A stretch of DNA of 64,000 bases from Desmodesmus armatus (Eukaryota > Chlorophyta > Chlorophyceae > Sphaeropleales > Scenedesmaceae). A program made the translations under genes and the position numbers. Positions 11,809-23,800 of this stretch are shown here, piece after piece. The stretch is taken from positions 124,001 to 188,000 of the forward strand of contig VIIQ02000068.1 of NCBI GenBank assembly GCA_007449985.2. The letters run 5' to 3'. How positions within the stretch are numbered: the stretch's first letter is position 1; each line of letters begins with the position of its first letter. The notes below the pieces were generated by a model, which was given only the letters and a program-made list of their open reading frames with translations, ran no database searches and was not told the DNA's origin.

Positions 11809-14800
11809 ATGGGTCCTCCAGGTCTAAAGCAGGATGTGCACTCTGGACGTGGCACAATGTCAGCAGCAGTGATGAAGTCTGTGGGACCACCCTCTGTGCT
11901 GCACTTTGAGACGGATGTCTCCATGCCGTTTAGGTTTGTGGGCAGGGGGGGGAAGGCTGGGGAGTCGCCCTACAAAGCATTTCTGCAAGTTCTCTTGCAC
12001 AGCAATGCACATACTGTTTTTTGTGGACACCACCAGTGCACCCAGTGATGCTGTATAGGCCACCAGCATTGAACACAGCCCCAGCAGAAGCTATGTGAAT
12101 GGCTTGCAAGGCGTCAGCTGCATTTCTGACGTGCTGCATGCACAGGCGTCCTGGTGAGGTGCTGGTGAGAGTGGCAGCAGCATCAATCAACCCAGTCGAC
12201 TTCAAGATCAGAGGTGGCAAGGGAGGCATACCCACACCTGCAATCAGTACCCCCCGCATCCTGGGCGGTGATGTTGCTGGTGTGGTGGTGGAGGCGGATG
12301 CATTCAGCAAGGTGAGCCGAATGGCATTTGCATGGGCTGATGCCTGCCAAGCCAGAACGTCTGGCCTGTCTGAGGGCAACTGCGCCACATTTGTGCAGCC
12401 ATGTGCTTGCACCTGTTTGTGGGAGTGTATGTGCTTTGTCCAGATTATCTGAAATCGGGTGGAGATTGCTGTTGTGTGCGGATGGAGACTGTCCTCACCC
12501 TGCAGCTGCATGGGTGTGGCAATGTTGAGCTGAATGCTCTGATGCCCCCTCCTCTGGGGTTTGTCTGCATTGCCCTGCTTTGCAAGCTGCGCAACACCAC
12601 ACGGCCTCACTGGCCTGTTTCCGCTTGCTTTTGTTTTGTTCAGTTCAAGCCAGGAGACAAGGTCTTTGGCTGCTCCAAACATGTGGTGCCTTGGTCCAAG
12701 TTTGGCACCTATGCGGAGTACGTGAGCACCCATGAGTCCACCCTGCAGCCCATTCCCTCCCAGCTGTCCTTCCAGGAGGCTGCTGCTGTGCCACTGGCTG
12801 CCATGACAGCCTGGCAGGCTATGGAACCAAGCATGCCGCTGCAAGGGAAGCGCGTGCTGGTGCACGCAGGAGCAGGTGCGCCATTGCTGGCAGTGCACTG
12901 CACATGAACCTTGCCTCAAGCTGTCCGTCGGGCAATTCATTCGGGCAGAATATCAACATAGCCTGCAGTTTGGTTTTTCTTGCCCAACTCGTTGTCTACT
13001 GGACTGTGCTGAGCACTAGCACACTTGACAGTGTGTCGAGGGACCCCACGACTGATAAGGTTTGTGTTGTTGTGACTGCAATTGTGGTCTGCACAAGCAC
13101 AAGTAAACAAGTTTGCCATTTCCATGCCTGCCGTGCAGGTGGCGTTGGTCACTTTGCAATACAGGTGCGGCTGACAGTGAAGCTTCACCTACTCACACAG
13201 CTTGGGTGGGCTGAGCCTCGGCCCAAGCCTGATGTTGCCACTGGTAGTGACATGACAAACCCAGTTGCGGTCACAGCCGGTCTGCTTAGCGTACCCTTTA
13301 GCTTGGCTTGCAGCATGTGCCAAGTAGCAGCAGCATCAGCACCATGTGATGTTTCTACAGTGGCCGCAGCAGCAGTGGCAAGCGGGCTGGCATGGGCGGT
13401 GGCCGCTGCAGTAGCGCTACCGCAGGGAAGACATGCGTTCAAAGCAATGCATGCTGGGTTGTTGTCAACTTGAACCTGGCTGCAGATTGCCAAGGCCCAG
13501 GGGGCGTTTGTCGCATCTACATGCGGCACACACAACGTGGACTACGTCAAGGGGCTGGGTGCCGACAGGCCCATCGACTACAGAAAGGAGAGGTGTGCAC
13601 AGCACTGACTGGCCCACATGCCTACTACCCAGGGTGTAGGACACCCTGTTGCTGCAGGCCGCAGGTGGCAGAACGCCGAGCTCTATCCCTTCACCAGCAG
13701 CACCAGCTTTTAGCCAACTGAGCAGCAGCATGCAGCACGATAAGTGGGCCGAATATGGCGCTATAGTCAGTCGAAGTTTTGGTAGCACAGCTCAGGCATG
13801 CAGCATGCATGATGCTCTTGCGTGGACCAGTGTGCAGTGTCTGTGAGAACAGCTAGCCACAGAGTGACCAACAGAGCCTGCCAAATGCAGATTGGCATCA
13901 TGTGTTTGATTATCCTGCCTGCAGATTTGAGGATGTGTTCCCCGGCACCCCTTACGATGTGGTGGTGGACACCATGGGGGGTGACTACGAGCTCAGGAGG
14001 TGAAAGTTTGAAGGGGCAGGGTCACCAGACTGCATCATATCATGCAGGGAGGGGACGGTGTGCTGTCAAATCTGTGCATCGCTGGTGGTGGCACCGCTGT
14101 TCAGTGCGCACGGCACCTTGTGCTGAATGTCCAATGTCAGATTCAATAATGTTAGGCTGATCAATATGCCATGATGGGCCATCACAGCATACACTGAATT
14201 TGGTGGCAAGCTGACCTGCCACGCACTGATGTGCTGTCTCTCCCTGCTTCTGGCTGCTGCAGCATCAAATTGGTGAAGCCTGCCTCACAAGGGGGACACT
14301 TCGCTCACATACTCAACAGCGGCTTTGTCAGCAAGTGAGTACCCTCCTCAGCATACAAACAAATCCCTTTCAAGTGAATCCCCTCCAGGAAGTTCTGAGC
14401 TGTCCACCCAGAGCTAGTAGCCCAGTCAGACTGAAGCAATTCCTCAAGCAAACTCATCTGATCAACCTCGTTGCCGCAGTGCAGCCGTTTTGAAAGTGCC
14501 GCCAGCCCAATGCTGCCAGTGTGTCAAGCCGTGACCTTTCAACTGCAGCTGAAGCGTACACATGTCCTCAGCTGTGTAGTCATACGGTGCCACTAGTCAG
14601 CCTTCTGCCCGTGGTACTCTCAGGCAAGTTTGCATGACATCAGCACATGGGCTGTGTTTGGCCTGCAGGCACGGCGTGCTGCTTGGCTCAGCGCTGATGT
14701 CCTACTACCTAGCCAAGCACAGCCTTTCCTCCCTGCTGGGCTGGGGCCCCTCCTACAAGCTGGTGGTGCTGGACTACAGGGCACACAGGGGCCTGGACCA

Positions 14801-15189
14801 GGTGGGCTGGGGCAATGGGGCGCTGTCAAAGAGAGTCTGTAACATTTAGGAGCTTAATCGGCAGCATGCCTTTCATGCATTTGGTCACTGTTACTGCTGA
14901 ACCTGTCCTACACGCACTCCAGACTATAACCAAGCCTGCAGACGTGTTGGCAATGGCAGCAACCATGCGGCCTATTACATGTGAGACAGCGTGACAGTTC
15001 ACCATCATCACCAAGGGCGTGTTTGTTTCTTGCCTGCAGCTGTGCCAGCTGGTGTCTGAGGGCAAGCTGCGGCCCACCATCGACACGGTGTTTCCACTGT
15101 CGGAGGCAGCAGCAGCACACACCAAGGCGGAGGAAGGCCACGTCAGGGGCAAGCTGGTGCTGCATGTAGCAGATATTGTTTCAGCATGA
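11809..15189 (+). CDS. Zinc-free MDR oxidoreductase, copy B (quinone/enone reductase-like)
   Basis: Nine exons: 11809-11933, 12146-12311, 12644-12875, 13139-13164, 13486-13592, 13925-13999, 14263-14334, 14669-14801 and 15040-15189. They encode 361 residues. The seven internal exons have exactly the lengths and phases of copy A (166, 232, 26, 107, 75, 72 and 133 nt), so the two genes arose by duplication of the whole intron-bearing gene. The GroES-like fold (RRPGEVLVRV, SINPVDFKIRG), the HAGAGGVGHFAIQ dinucleotide loop and the C-terminal AAAAHTKAEEGHVRGKLVL are all intact, with no frameshift or stop. Exons 1, 2 and 5 differ most from copy A (for example TCGTHNVDYVKGLGADRPIDY), which may reflect a different substrate. 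Introns are of different length and mostly unalignable. The enzyme is presumed NADPH-dependent and zinc-free. Confidence 0.93.
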
Positions 15190-16136
15190 AGTTGGCAGTG
15201 CTGATGCATTGGCATTTGTACTGCAATGCTTAGTGAAAATGCATCGTAGGAGTTGGGATGCACGTTCAAGTTGGCGTGCAGTGTGGCTCGCAGCATGGTG
15301 TGGCTGTATGGTAGCAAATAAGTCATGGTACATGCCTGCACACGGTTAGGGCTGTTGTTACAGCCTGGACAGCGATTATTGAGTTATGTGTGCACATGCT
15401 GCCATAAACAGACGTATGATATAGTGACAGGAGCAACAGTTGTTACATTGCTGACGTGCATTGGACGGGTGCAATGTTATGTGGGCAAGTGAATCAACAC
15501 TGTTATGTCTGTGCTTGTCGCTGCAAAGTTGTATCTTGCATTTTGCGTAGGCATGTAGGTGCATTCTTGCATATAGCTGACAATTTGATATTGAGTAACA
15601 GGGTGCATGACTGTCTGTATCAAAAGTGTTCTGGCTGTGGTTGTTGCTACAAGGTTCCAGCTTGCATTTTGCAGCTGTACCGTTATATACAGCCATATAG
15701 TTGACAAAGTAATTACATAGGACACCGCTCCTATGGTTGCTTACTGTCTATACATTGCGCAACAGCTTTGTTACAACAAAACCGTTCCTGCCAACTGCCC
15801 AACTGTAAGTACAACACAATGAAACCAGGTCATGGCCTTTACCACCAAAATCTGACATGTGCACATGAAGAAAAGGTGCATGCGCACTGCAGCGCATAGG
15901 GGACGATTGTGCAATGGGCCACCCCCACCCCTTCGGCGGGGTGCATCCCAACAATAGCTGCACTCGCATGCGAGTCATATTTCCCTCCAGGTTGACAGTT
16001 TAGCCAAGCAGCAGCTTGGGTGCCAGGGCAGCAAGGAATGTGAACCTGCAGCACCATAAACAATCACAAGAGTCAGCACAATCTCCAACCTGCAATCCGC
16101 TGCACCGCTTTTCTAAGACAGAAGCATGGTAGATAG
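15190..16136. other. AT-richer stretch downstream of MDR-B, no gene seen
   Basis: No open frame with family features or splice structure was found. TTGCATTTTGC-like motifs recur between about 15530 and 15680, and the composition is more AT-rich than in the genes. It ends at the tandem repeat that holds the transposon. Confidence 0.5.
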
Positions 16137-16193
16137 TTCTAGCACAGGCAGTAACTCTCCTCGTGCACGAGTGCTACTTCTAGCACAGGCAGT
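16137..16193. repeat. 41-bp tandem repeat split by the transposon
   Basis: One full unit lies at 16137-16177, beginning TTCTAGCACAGGCAGTAACT. A second unit starts at 16178 and is interrupted after its 16th base, at 16193, by the left end of the element. It resumes on the far side at 19019 with GTAACTCTCCTCGTGCGCGA. The bases GT are present on both sides, which identifies them as the target-site duplication. Confidence 0.85.
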
Positions 16194-16224
16194 CATCGGA
16201 AATTTGTACCCCGCTGAATCGGTC
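16194..16224 (+). repeat. Left terminal inverted repeat of the transposon
   Basis: These 31 bases match the reverse complement of 18988-19018 with no mismatch. The match stops at the next base on the inner side and at the GT target duplication on the outer side. Confidence 0.93.
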
Positions 16225-18987
16225 TGGCTGTTTCAGCCGATAGCTTTTCAGTGGAGCCAGCCGGCTGTACAGTCACGACTGGCGCGACTGAACGTCGACT
16301 GCAACACAACAGTCGACGGTCACTGAAACAGTCGGGAGTTTCCCAAACGGCCAAAGTGCCCTTTTGACCTCGTAAATGATTTAAATACCGCTATCAAGAC
16401 ATTGTTTTCAAGCCTACGGGGCTGAATAGACTGTTTGCAGAGTGGCATGCATAGCAGGCGCACAAAAACATGCAGCAAAGTCTGCAAGGGTGCATCAGTG
16501 TGGCAGGAACACAGCAGAGGATCAACTCTGAGCAAATGTACCAGCTGACATAAGCATCACACGTATGGGTCCCCACAGTCAGTTGACTGGTACATAGTGC
16601 ACTACGTGGTGGACGGGGACCAAGGGCCGTGTGTGTGCAGAGGTGTGTGCAGGTATGTGGATATACATAATAAAACCGACAGTTGTACTGAAATTGTTAT
16701 CAATGCCCGTTCTGCAGGGTGTTCTCAGCCTGGGCAGCACAGCTGCAGTCGCAGCACAGCAGAACCCTGCCCAGGGTGGAGCCTTGTGTCTCATCTCAAC
16801 CATCCCAGGCTCTGCTAGGTTACGACAAGCATGCTCATGATGGTTGAATCACACTACACTCGCTTCGTTCCAGAACTCGCTTCGCGATGTGGTTGTCTGA
16901 TCGTGTCCATCCATGATCTGGGCATGCGCACGACGCTGAAGGTTCATTCCGTTCAAGCTGCAACAAAGATCATCGCTAAAACTTAAGTGGACTCATGCGT
17001 TCTGTGTCGTCGGCATACGGGCCCCTGATGTGGTGCCAGACCACCAACTACCTTCTGCCTACTGCTTCACTTGAAGGACACAAACCATGAGAAAGCGCGG
17101 CGATCGCAGGTCAGGACGTGCGCAGTTGTTGTGTTTCAGACTATTACCAGATACTGACAAGGTTGCATAAGCAGGTGAAGTCAGCAGACAACCAGAAAGC
17201 CTGTTCTGCACAATCAGCTGTCTGTGCTGGAGACAGCTGTCGACACCAAAGATGCATATGTCCATCAGCAGCAGGTTTTCAAGGCAGCACATGGATGAGA
17301 TGTACAACTGAAGCAGTTCGCTACATGTTCGCTGTTGGTGTGATATCACCGTGTGGGACCATAACACGTTTGGCTGCACCCAACTGCGCAGGAACCCTGC
17401 TGGCCACAAGAGATGCTGCACCACACGGTGCTCTTCTCAAGGTTGTGCAGGCTGACAAGTCAGCACCCTTGCTAGTGGCAATGCCTGCAACTACCAAGCA
17501 CAAGCAGGTGCCGGCAGCGCAGCAGCTCAGGCCAGCATGATAGGGGCAGTTGGCGTCAACTGCAAGCCAAGGTGGTGGTGGCACTTGAGGAGGTTTGGGA
17601 ACGCCTCTGCGGATGCCAGTCGCACAACAAACGTAAGTGTGCAGCTCTGCATATCATGTCTGCAGTGTGTGACAGCGATGCAGCACCCTGCTGGATTGCG
17701 TTGTGATCACAACCCTGGTTACTACTTTCAACAGCTGTCATCCACTTAGAGACAATCCTGCTGCACCTGGCTGTGCCTCCATGTTGTCACGCCTGAGTGT
17801 GCGTCAGTGTGTTTTTGTGTGCATATGCAGCAATGTTTGCAGCGGGCCGCACACCGTAGCATTGTAGCAGCCTTGCTGCGCACATGCCACAGTCTGCAAC
17901 AAGTGTTGCATGTCCACATGCTGCACGGTCTCCCGCCCATGAGCTGACTGTAACACGAACCTTGTGGCTGCTCGCTTGCAGGTCCAGCGCACCATGGTGT
18001 AACCCAGTATCCAGGATCAGAGGGACCTCCACCAGCTGAGAAAGCGGAGCATGCAGATGACTCTGGCTGTATGGAAGGTATGCATGAGCAGGCAGCAGCA
18101 CAAACTCATGCACACACGTGGTGGTTGCATTGGCAAGCATACTGCTTGCACTGCTGTTGTGTAAAGGGAGCAAGGCTCAAAAACAAGGCACTGATTGGCT
18201 GCTTTCTTTGTCAAACGGCAATGCACGGAGTTCTGTACCTTGGCACCAGCCTTCACAGTGACAGTCACTGACAGCTTAGAGATCCTGCCGCTCTGCAGGC
18301 CCTTTGCATGCCTATTTGGTGACCAACTGCTCCATGTGCTGCTTGCTGTTTGACTCGCAGGAGACTGCGGCTGTGAGCGAGGCTGGGGCACTGTATCCCT
18401 CATTCAAGTGGGCTGCACAGGGCGCATCGATCAACGACCACATGTGGAGGCGATTACCGCTGAGCAATCTGGCCCTCTCTGCATTGAGCCAGAATGCGCT
18501 GCTGCCCTGAGCCAGAATGCGCTCCTGCCCTGCTGTGTGTGATGATGACTGTTGTGTGGTGAGGCGTGTGGGGTGTGTTGGTTGCAAGTGGTGTGCAGCC
18601 TTCTACTGCTATTGCAGTGGCTCAGTGCAGTCTGTGGCTGTCAAGGGATGCACATTGTGAAGGGTGCCAACATGGTGTTGCTTGACAACAGTGCCATGTG
18701 CTGGTGTACAGCATGGTGGGTTTGTGAGATGGTAACAGTAATGATTGGGCTGGTGGCATGGTGGCAAGTAAGGGGGCCTTGGCAGTCAGCTTTGTATGAA
18801 AATTCGGCACAGTCACAAACAAACAGCGACAATTCGTTTGTCATCTTCCCAGTCGGCTTGTCAGTCGACTGAACAGCGCGCGCTGTCAACAGTCGGCTGT
18901 TTTAGCACGAGCTGTCAACAGTCGACTGTTTCAGCACGCGTTATGCCATGTACTGAATCAGCCACGACTGAAAAAATCGCTCTAGTC

Positions 18988-19018
18988 GACCGATTCAGCG
19001 GGGTACAAATTTCCGATG
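18988..19018 (-). repeat. Right terminal inverted repeat of the transposon
   Basis: Exact inverted copy of 16194-16224. It is followed directly by GT and the rest of the interrupted 41-bp repeat unit. Confidence 0.93.
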
Positions 19019-19250
19019 GTAACTCTCCTCGTGCGCGAGTACAACGCGCTGCAAGTGTAAGTTCACGCTATGCAATTAACTTGCCACCAGCCGTTTCAAC
19101 ACAACATAACATCAGAATGTTACATGGTCACTGTGCGGATGACAATATCCAGAAATCCTTCAGATACCAGCATTCATTTGCCATGTATACATGGTATGTT
19201 TGAAGGTGAAAATTGCACATAGATACAGTCGCCTGCATAAGATCCCCCCC

Positions 19251-20490
19251 TCACCTGATAGGCACCAACCAAGGCATGATGGTGTCGGTGAGGATAACCT
19301 GGGACACCATGCAGGTAGCCTTCCACCTGGGACACACACAGAGCAGCACCAAAGAGTTCAGACCCAGCTTGGCACAGTCACTGTGCCAACCAACGGTTGG
19401 TTTGCCATCCCAAAGCACAAAACAGGCTTACACACCCACCCCAACTACCAACAGGAGTGGAGTCAAATTCAATTTTGCATCAACAGTGTGTTGACGGCTC
19501 GGCAGCCTAAAAGCACGCGGAAGTGATTTTTGAAAGACAGCGAGAAGTCACTCCTCCACTCTGCATGAAGCACGTGTCGCGTGTGCGAACTCACCATGCG
19601 CACAGGAACCACAGAGGCCACAGCAGGGGTGTGAGGACGACGCAGAAGGACTTGCAAATGCAGACGCCCAACAGGATGCTGGCCAGCACAAAGCCAGCAG
19701 GGATGGCCACAGGCAGCGTCAGCAGCAGGAAGGGCGTGAAGATGGCCTGCAGCAAAAGACGTACAGTCCGGGCGGGTCACCATGGGCAAGTAGCAACATT
19801 GGCGGATGAAGAAGTGGTTCGTTGTCTGCATTTTGACCCTACATGGTCCCTGGGGCTAGGCCGACCCCTGGACGCCGCGTTACGAGCCAGCTGCTCAGCA
19901 TGTCACACTGAGTACGGTATCAGTCACTGCAGTGGTTGGGCTGTGTTTGCAATGCACTTGCAATGCACTTGCAACGCAATGCACACATCAAAATAAGGTT
20001 GCAGCCAACATGCCATTGTGCATTGCAACCCACCGCCAACCCACCCCCTCTACAAATCAATTGCTACTGCTGACGATGTGCTGGAGTCATTGGGTCAGAT
20101 GGTGATCACACAGGACAAGAAGAGCACCGCATTGGCATGCATGGCCTATCAATGCGGGTGGCTGGCTCCAGCATAGACACAAAGCTGCGATCTTGAACCC
20201 AACGCACCAGGACCACCAGGTTCTTGATGATGATGGCTGGGATGATCAAAGGGCTGGCAAGCAGACCTCCAATGGCATACAGGGCTGTTGCTGGTGTCAT
20301 CAGCAGCGTCACCAGCTGCAGCACCGGCAGGTACCTGCACAAACGCAACAGCTATCACTAGGTGCTTTTCTCAGCAAAGCAGACAGAAGGCATGCCTACT
20401 GGACGCACGACAGCCATCCCAGCCAAGCTGCAAGCACTATGTGCAGGCAATGCACACTCACAGAGGACCGAGGATTGCCTTGGCCAACAT
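19251..20490 (-). CDS. Small multi-pass membrane protein, family not recognised
   Basis: Four exons: 20462-20490, 20208-20334, 19595-19746 and 19251-19326. They join in phase to give 127 residues. Almost the whole protein is hydrophobic: YLPVLQLVTLLMTPATALYA and LLASPLIIPAIIIKNLVVL, then AIFTPFLLLTLPVAIPAGFV and the Cys-containing LLGVCICKSFCVVLTPLLW. It ends WWKATCMVSQVILTDTIMPW plus a short tail. I see three or four membrane segments and no catalytic motif, so no function is proposed. The start is tentative: an acceptor-like TTTGTCCCAG lies just upstream in an open frame (LERQSAT before the Met), so another 5' exon may exist. In the last exon the stop codon overlaps a possible donor. The transposon ends 232 bp beyond the stop. 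Confidence 0.72.
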
Positions 20491-20828
20491 GGTTGCCGAC
20501 TGTCTTTCGAGCTGGGACAAAGGGTATTATGTGAAGGAAGACCGTGACAAACGTTGCAAGTGCTGCTGGGGATGCTCGAGACGGCTTTATACCCCCCGTC
20601 GCACAACCTCGACCACATTCGGCGCATTACAAATCATGACAAGCATGACGTCTCTCCAACAACTGCGACTGTCAGTAACAACCACAAAATACAACGCCTC
20701 AACGCATTTGTGTTCAAAAAATCGTACACACGTGGTCGCCAGCCCGGGCCCGTTGGAGCCGCGTGGCAGCGATCGCACCGACTCAGCTCCCATAGCACAG
20801 CAGAGTGAGCATCTTCCTGAGAACCCCA
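20491..20828. other. Spacer between the coiled-coil and membrane-protein genes
   Basis: About 340 bases lie between two genes transcribed in the same (minus) direction. An open frame runs on just past the coiled-coil stop in another phase (MGFVGAPMIAFPADG), but no splice signals tie it to either gene. Confidence 0.4.
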
Positions 20829-23800
20829 TCAGCAGGGAAGGCAATCATTGGGGCCCCCACAAACCCCATCCAAACCGTACTGTCCACCCCAGCTGCTGCG
20901 CAATGACTGCTTCTGCTGCGGCGAATGCGGCCGGTGCTGCTCAAACCCATAATCCCCAAAGCTGCTGCGCAACGCACTCAATCCCAGCTGCTGGCCCTGC
21001 CCCTGCCCAGTGCGGGAAGCAATGCGCTGCATCATTGCCTCAAGCTCGCTGAACCTGCGCTCTGCATCTACCAGCTGGCTGCTCTTCTCAGCGAGTTCAG
21101 ACAGCAGGCTGGACACGGTGGCATGCGAGTCTGCCTCCCCATTGGCTGCAGCCGCACGCAGCTGGGAGATGGTCTGGCGCGCATCAGACAGGGCCACCTC
21201 AAGCCTCTGCAGGAGCATACAATTGCAGCACATGCAGTCAACTTTGAGTTTGGTACGCACAGAAGCACTCTCAGCACTGCATGCATTTCTCATGCCATCC
21301 ACCACCAGCATGCCATGCATTGCTTGCTAAGCCAACGTTCTTGCCTATCAAGCTTCATCTGCGCCCTCACCTGCACAGATGCCTCCAGGTCCCCCACCCT
21401 TGCTGCCGCAGCACCTCCCTCGGCCACCTGCTCCCGCAGCACCACCAGCAGCCGCTCCTGCGACTCCAACGCTGCCCGCATGTCAGACAGGTGCCGCTCA
21501 CTGTCCCTCAGCCGCCGCTCTGCGTCCGTCTTTTCTGCCTGTGCATCTGCCAACGCTCGCTGCATCTGCTGCTGCTGGAGGGACACCTGCTGCTGCTGAG
21601 CCGCTGCATGCGATCGCTCGCTGCTGTGGGTGAGCTGCATCTGCGCCAGGTCTGCTTGTACCTGCACACACCACAATTATTCTGGCGTGTCACTTGCAGG
21701 CACTGTGTGCACTTTAGTACCAACACCACCTAGGTGCCGATGACGACAACTAGACTAGCCAGACTACATGCACAACCACACCCACCGCAACTAAAGTGCG
21801 CAGCGTGACTGCACACCACGCACAGCATCGGCAATGCTAATTCAGCAGCTACCTGCTGGCGGCACAGCGCCCATCTTGTTGACTGCATGACTGCCATCCA
21901 AGGCCCATAAGCATTGCTGCCTGTACTCACTTGCTTGACTGCTGCCTCGCTGCTGGCTACCATCTGGCTCAGCTCCTGCCGTGCATCGTCAGCCTGCCTG
22001 GCCCGCATCTGCCACTCAACCACAGCTGCCTCTGCATCACGCAGGGAGCGCCCCAGCAGCAGCATCTCCGACTCAGCCTCTGACACACGCCCGTCAGCAG
22101 CTGCGGTGCGAGCCTGCATGCACACAAGCATTGAAGCAACGTGCAGGCGGTCAGCGCCTGCAGCTTCCAGGGCCCATAAGGAGCTGGTAGGGTGCACGAC
22201 GGCAGCACACACTGAGCGAATGACATACTAGCAACACAACAAGCCGTAGTGCCAGCCACAGGAGGCGGGGGAGGTGCGATAAGGGCAAGGTTCTTCCCCG
22301 GGCCATTTCTCCACAGATCGGTTGTGTTACTAAGCGCCCCAGCTCACCTCTGCTGCCGCCACCTCTGCCTCCAGCCGCTGCCGATCTCTGTCGGCACTCT
22401 GCGCCTGCCGTATTGCCTCCTGCACCCGCAGCTCCAGCTCATGCATCTGCCGGCTGCAGCTCAGCTGCATGTCTCGCGCCCGAGCCTGCTCATCAGCCGC
22501 TGCTGCCTGGCTGCCCCGCGCCTCCTGCCTTGCAGCATCCAGCTGCTTCTGCAGCACCTCGACATCAGCACGCGCCTGCCTCTGCTGCTGCTGCAGCTGC
22601 TCCTGCAGAGAGGTCACCTCGGCGTCAGCCTCCTGCTGCTGCTTTGCCATCTGCTGCTGCAGGGCCTCCAGGTCGGCCGACAGGCTGGCAACCTCGCCCT
22701 CCTGGCGTTGTGCACGCCGCATGGCCTGGCCGGACTCGCAGGTTGATGCGTCAAGCTTTGCCTCCAGGGCTTCTGACCTTGCCTCCAACTGCTGGATGCG
22801 CCTGCAGCACAGCCGGGTGTGACAAGAACAACAGCAATGACCACAACGACAACGGCGTCAAGCACAACCCCCAGTCCCTTTGCCACTTCCTATTGCCACA
22901 TGCTGCTGCCAGCCACCACAGCTTGCAGAAGCTTGTATTGCAGGGCTGCAACTGCGATTCCCCAATCACACCGAGGCAGCAAAGAGCAGGATACGTGCTT
23001 CCCGCGGTGCCATGAATACTGACCTTGTTGCATCAGCCTTGGCCTGCTGCACCTCCTGCAGCTGCTGCTGCACCTGCTCCAGCTGCTCAACCCTACTATC
23101 CAGCTGCTCCTGCAGCTGCTGCAGCTGCGCCAGCAGCTCGCCCTCCGTCCTGATGCTGCGCGCCTGGTCTGCCTGCAGCCCACTAAGGCGAGCCTCTGCC
23201 GCTGCCAGCTGCTCTGAAGCTTCCTTGCGGCCCTGCTCCGCCTCTTCATATGCCCTCTCTGCGTCCCGCAGCTGCCGCTCCAGGTTGAAAGCTGCGGTGG
23301 TGGCCTCCTCTGCACGGGCCATTGCAGCGCCACGTTCGGAGTTCAGCGCGGCTGCGTCTGACATTGCTGCCTGCATGTGCGAGTCCTTCTCCTGCAGCTG
23401 GGCATGGAGGGCCGCCATCTCCAAATGGAAGCGGTGGACCTCGGTGCGGAGGCGGTCAAGCTCTGCTCAAACGTTGAGGGGCACAGGAAGGCAGTGCGAC
23501 GGGCACAGGGCAGGTGACAAGGAGAGCTTCGCCAACAGGCTTAGTACGAGGTAACAAAGCGAGAAAGTGGCTGACGTAAACGGATCCGCGTTTTTGTTTT
23601 TGTTTTGTTTTTTGTTTTTGTTTTTGTTTTTGTTTTTTGTTTTTTTGCAGCAGCAAAGTCTGCTGGTGTCTCAGGCTCTTGCCAGCAGGCCGCGGGATGA
23701 AGGATCACGTGACAGCAAGGCACACCATGGTAGCCCGCGTACAGCACAGCCCTGTCACTTGCAACTGCAGGCCATCAAAAATCATGTATCGTCAATGCGA

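Larger units (their letters stand above)
16194..19018. mobile_element. DNA transposon with perfect 31-bp terminal inverted repeats, 2825 bp
   Basis: The first 31 bases (16194-16224, starting CATCGGAAATTTGTACCCCG) are the exact reverse complement of the last 31 (18988-19018). Just inside both ends are many copies of a palindromic motif around AACAGTCGACTG (16225-16350 and 18840-18990), like the subterminal repeats of cut-and-paste transposons. The insertion duplicated GT in a 41-bp tandem repeat. No frame inside exceeds about 140 codons and no transposase motif was recognised, so the copy is probably non-autonomous. Part of the interior looks like captured coding sequence: 16718-16818 could be an exon (acceptor ctgcag, frame with GGALCLISTIPGSA). 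The superfamily is not assigned. Perfect end repeats suggest a fairly recent insertion. Confidence 0.88.

Noticed and set aside
11930..12940. 336-codon open frame on the minus strand
   Set aside because: It is the antisense shadow of MDR-B exons 2 and 3, whose sense frame has clear family motifs and matching splice sites.
16137..16193. Short direct repeats at the transposon edge as a long target-site duplication
   Set aside because: The left copy is separated from the end by a partial second unit. A pre-existing 41-bp tandem repeat plus a 2-bp GT duplication explains all the bases.
20288..21052. 254-codon open frame on the plus strand, including a Cys/Lys-rich stretch
   Set aside because: It overlaps in-phase minus-strand exons of the membrane-protein and coiled-coil genes and has no recognisable domain.
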